Origin: Competibacteraceae bacterium UBA3908
Lineage (GTDB): Bacteria; Pseudomonadota; Gammaproteobacteria; Competibacterales; Competibacteraceae
Reading direction: 5' to 3'
Length of the DNA stretch: 58,682 nt
NCBI GenBank assembly: GCA_002391525.1
Contig: DGFE01000023.1
Coordinates: 1 to 58,682, forward strand
The position numbers were made by a program, and so were the translations under genes. Shown piece after piece: positions 57,707 through 58,682 of this stretch. The number at the start of each line of letters is the position of its first letter. The first letter of the stretch is position 1. Below the pieces are notes generated by a model. That model had not been told where the DNA came from, did not search any database, and was given only the letters and a program-made list of their open reading frames with translations.

Positions 57707-58135
57707 ATGAGCGATTTCATCGAATTTGCCCAGCACAACTGGCTGTTGTTCCTGGCGCTGTTCGCCATTCTGGGTATGCTGGTCGGGAGCGAGATCCTGC
57801 GCAAGATGCGTGGAGTCCGCACGCTGAACACCGCCGAGGCCCTGCGCCTGATCAACGATCAGGAGGCTTGGGTCGTGGACATCCGTGACGCCGGCGACTA
57901 CAGGGAAGGCCATATCCCGCAGGCCCGCCATATCCCGTTCGCCGCGCTGCGGGAGCGGCTGGGCGAGCTGGCCAAGGCCGGCGGCAAGCCGGTTATCGTC
58001 TACTGCCGCGGCGGCGCCACCTCGCAGTCGGCTTGCGCCCTGCTCAAGAAGCACGGCATCGCCAACGTCTACAGCCTGAACGGCGGCCTGCCGGCCTGGC
58101 TGGACGCCCATCTGCCGGTCAGCCGCAAGAAATAG
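57707..58135 (+). CDS. Rhodanese-like domain protein (YibN-like)
   Basis: The product is 142 residues. A single N-terminal transmembrane helix (about 12-30, WLLFLALFAILGMLVGSEIL) is followed by a rhodanese domain (about 40-137). The catalytic cysteine lies in the loop VIVYCRGGATSQSA (Cys about 106). The domain also shows VVDIRDAGDYREGHIPQARHIPF. Rhodaneses move sulfane sulfur; this one acts at the inner membrane, probably facing the cytoplasm. In gammaproteobacteria this gene (yibN) commonly precedes grxC and secB, as here (28 nt to grxC). Confidence 0.94.
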   Translation: MSDFIEFAQHNWLLFLALFAILGMLVGSEILRKMRGVRTLNTAEALRLINDQEAWVVDIRDAGDYREGHIPQARHIPFAALRERLGELAKAGGKPVIVYCRGGATSQSACALLKKHGIANVYSLNGGLPAWLDAHLPVSRKK

Positions 58136-58162
58136 CGCTCCCGAAACCCGTCGGACTCGATC

Positions 58163-58429
58163 ATGCCGCATATTGTCCTGTATGCCAGCGACTATTGTCC
58201 CTATTGCCGGCGCGCGCGGGCGCTTCTGGACAGCAAGAGCGCGAATTACACGGTCCTGGACGTCAATCGCGATCCAGGCTTGTGGGACGAGATCGCCGAA
58301 CGAACCGGTCGCGACACCGTGCCCCAGATTTTCATTGGCGACCGGCATGTCGGGGGTTGCGACGATCTGTTCGCGCTGGAACGGCGCGGCGAGCTGGAAC
58401 CGCTGCTGAACGGCCGGGATGGCGCATAA
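58163..58429 (+). CDS. grxC: Glutaredoxin 3
   Basis: This 88-residue glutathione-dependent thiol oxidoreductase has the active site CPYC at about residues 12-15 (YCPYCRRARALL). TVPQIFIGDRHVGGCDDLFALERRGEL (about 53-79) supplies the glutathione-binding TVP and GG elements. It sits between the rhodanese gene and secB in the classical order. Confidence 0.96.
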   Translation: MPHIVLYASDYCPYCRRARALLDSKSANYTVLDVNRDPGLWDEIAERTGRDTVPQIFIGDRHVGGCDDLFALERRGELEPLLNGRDGA

Positions 58430-58482
58430 TCCGTATTCGATCACGATACCCAATCACGACCACGCACTGACAAGGCCTACGC

Positions 58483-58682
58483 ATGAGCGAGCAACAACGG
58501 GTTCCCCAGCATTTTGAAATTCAGAAGGTCTATCTGAAGGATGTCTCGCTGGAGACGCCCAATTCTCCGATGATTTTCACCGAGCAATGGCAGCCCCAGA
58601 GCGAAGTGCGGCTGGAAACCGGCGCCGCGCCGCTGGCCGAGGATCTGTTCGAGGTGGTGCTGACCGTGACGGTCACCTCCAA
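58483..58682 (+). CDS. secB: Protein-export chaperone SecB (5' part, cut by window edge)
   Basis: SecB is the tetrameric export chaperone that keeps precursors unfolded for SecA. The frame starts at ATG 58483 and runs off the right edge with 66 complete codons visible of about 150. The visible part (FEIQKVYLKDVSLETPNSP, IFTEQWQPQ, LFEVVLTVTVTS) matches the family. It is the last gene of the rhodanese-grxC-secB run. Confidence 0.95.
   Translation, partial: MSEQQRVPQHFEIQKVYLKDVSLETPNSPMIFTEQWQPQSEVRLETGAAPLAEDLFEVVLTVTVTS

Noticed and set aside
1..58682. CRISPR array, transposase, phage or toxin-antitoxin module
   Set aside because: No regularly spaced repeats, no transposase or integrase motifs and no phage structural genes were found on either strand.

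Overview
The window is a stretch of high-GC chromosome from a gammaproteobacterium. The neighbourhoods clpS-clpA/infA, thiD-thiE-hemL, carA-carB-greA, hslV-hslU-(DUF971)-ubiE-ubiJ-ubiB and rhodanese-grxC-secB are all typical of that class. Two phasin genes, a complete glyoxylate shunt (aceA, aceB), citrate synthase, an ornithine-lipid pair and two Uma2/DUF820 genes suggest a polyhydroxyalkanoate-storing environmental lineage. A Competibacter/Contendobacter-like organism would fit, but that placement is an inference from gene content, not a proof.

Layout: 1-0.7 kb holds the 5' two thirds of mnmA (minus strand). 0.9-3.6 kb holds a phasin, rdgC and an unrecognised membrane-anchored coiled-coil protein. 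3.7-8.4 kb is a complete branched-chain amino-acid type ABC transporter (livKHMGF) with a hairpin between the binding-protein gene and the permease genes. 8.4-9.3 kb has a repeat/hairpin cluster and a Uma2 gene. 9.4-11.9 kb has nudJ, a periplasmic Tll0287-like protein, a pterin dehydratase and glucokinase. 12.2-17.2 kb has isocitrate lyase, malate synthase A and an orphan hybrid histidine kinase. 17.4-20.3 kb has clpS-clpA and the convergent infA. 20.5-23.2 kb is a redox/envelope cluster (DsbA-fold isomerase, flavodoxin-like, mtgA, SelW-like, dsbB). 23.3-26.7 kb has Uma2, hemL, thiE and thiD on the minus strand. 26.8-31.5 kb has rubredoxin, a macro-domain protein, a small membrane protein, an EF-G paralogue (fusA2) and a Sel1-SLT lytic transglycosylase. 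31.7-34.5 kb has olsB-olsA, rsmJ and a second phasin. 34.8-41 kb has gltA, a D,D-carboxypeptidase with a histone-like tail, trmB, an H-NS-like gene, tRNA-Gly(CCC) and dapB. 40.8-53.8 kb has carA-carB-greA, rpmE2, rimO, a PEBP protein, hslVU, a DUF971 protein and ubiE-ubiJ-ubiB. 53.9-58.7 kb has a DJ-1 protein, a C-terminal processing protease, gpmA, and an ArsR-DUF2892-rhodanese-grxC-secB run that leaves the window inside secB.

Carbon theme: gltA, aceA and aceB handle acetyl-CoA, and the two phasins coat PHA granules. Both phasin promoters carry the same TTG(C/T)TGCA(A/G)TGCAA palindrome over their -35 box. This points to one repressor, plausibly PhaR, acting on two unlinked sites about 33 kb apart.

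Most of the window is ordinary core genome and I see no CRISPR array, prophage, transposase or defence island. The observations most worth a second look are the shared phasin operators, the split YgaVP-like persulfide-sensing operon next to grxC-secB, the lysine/alanine-rich tail of the carboxypeptidase with an in-frame 53-bp duplication, the Ala-Glu-Arg coiled-coil membrane protein, the small membrane protein with an inverted-repeat promoter region, and the 8.7-kb block that separates nudJ from mnmA.
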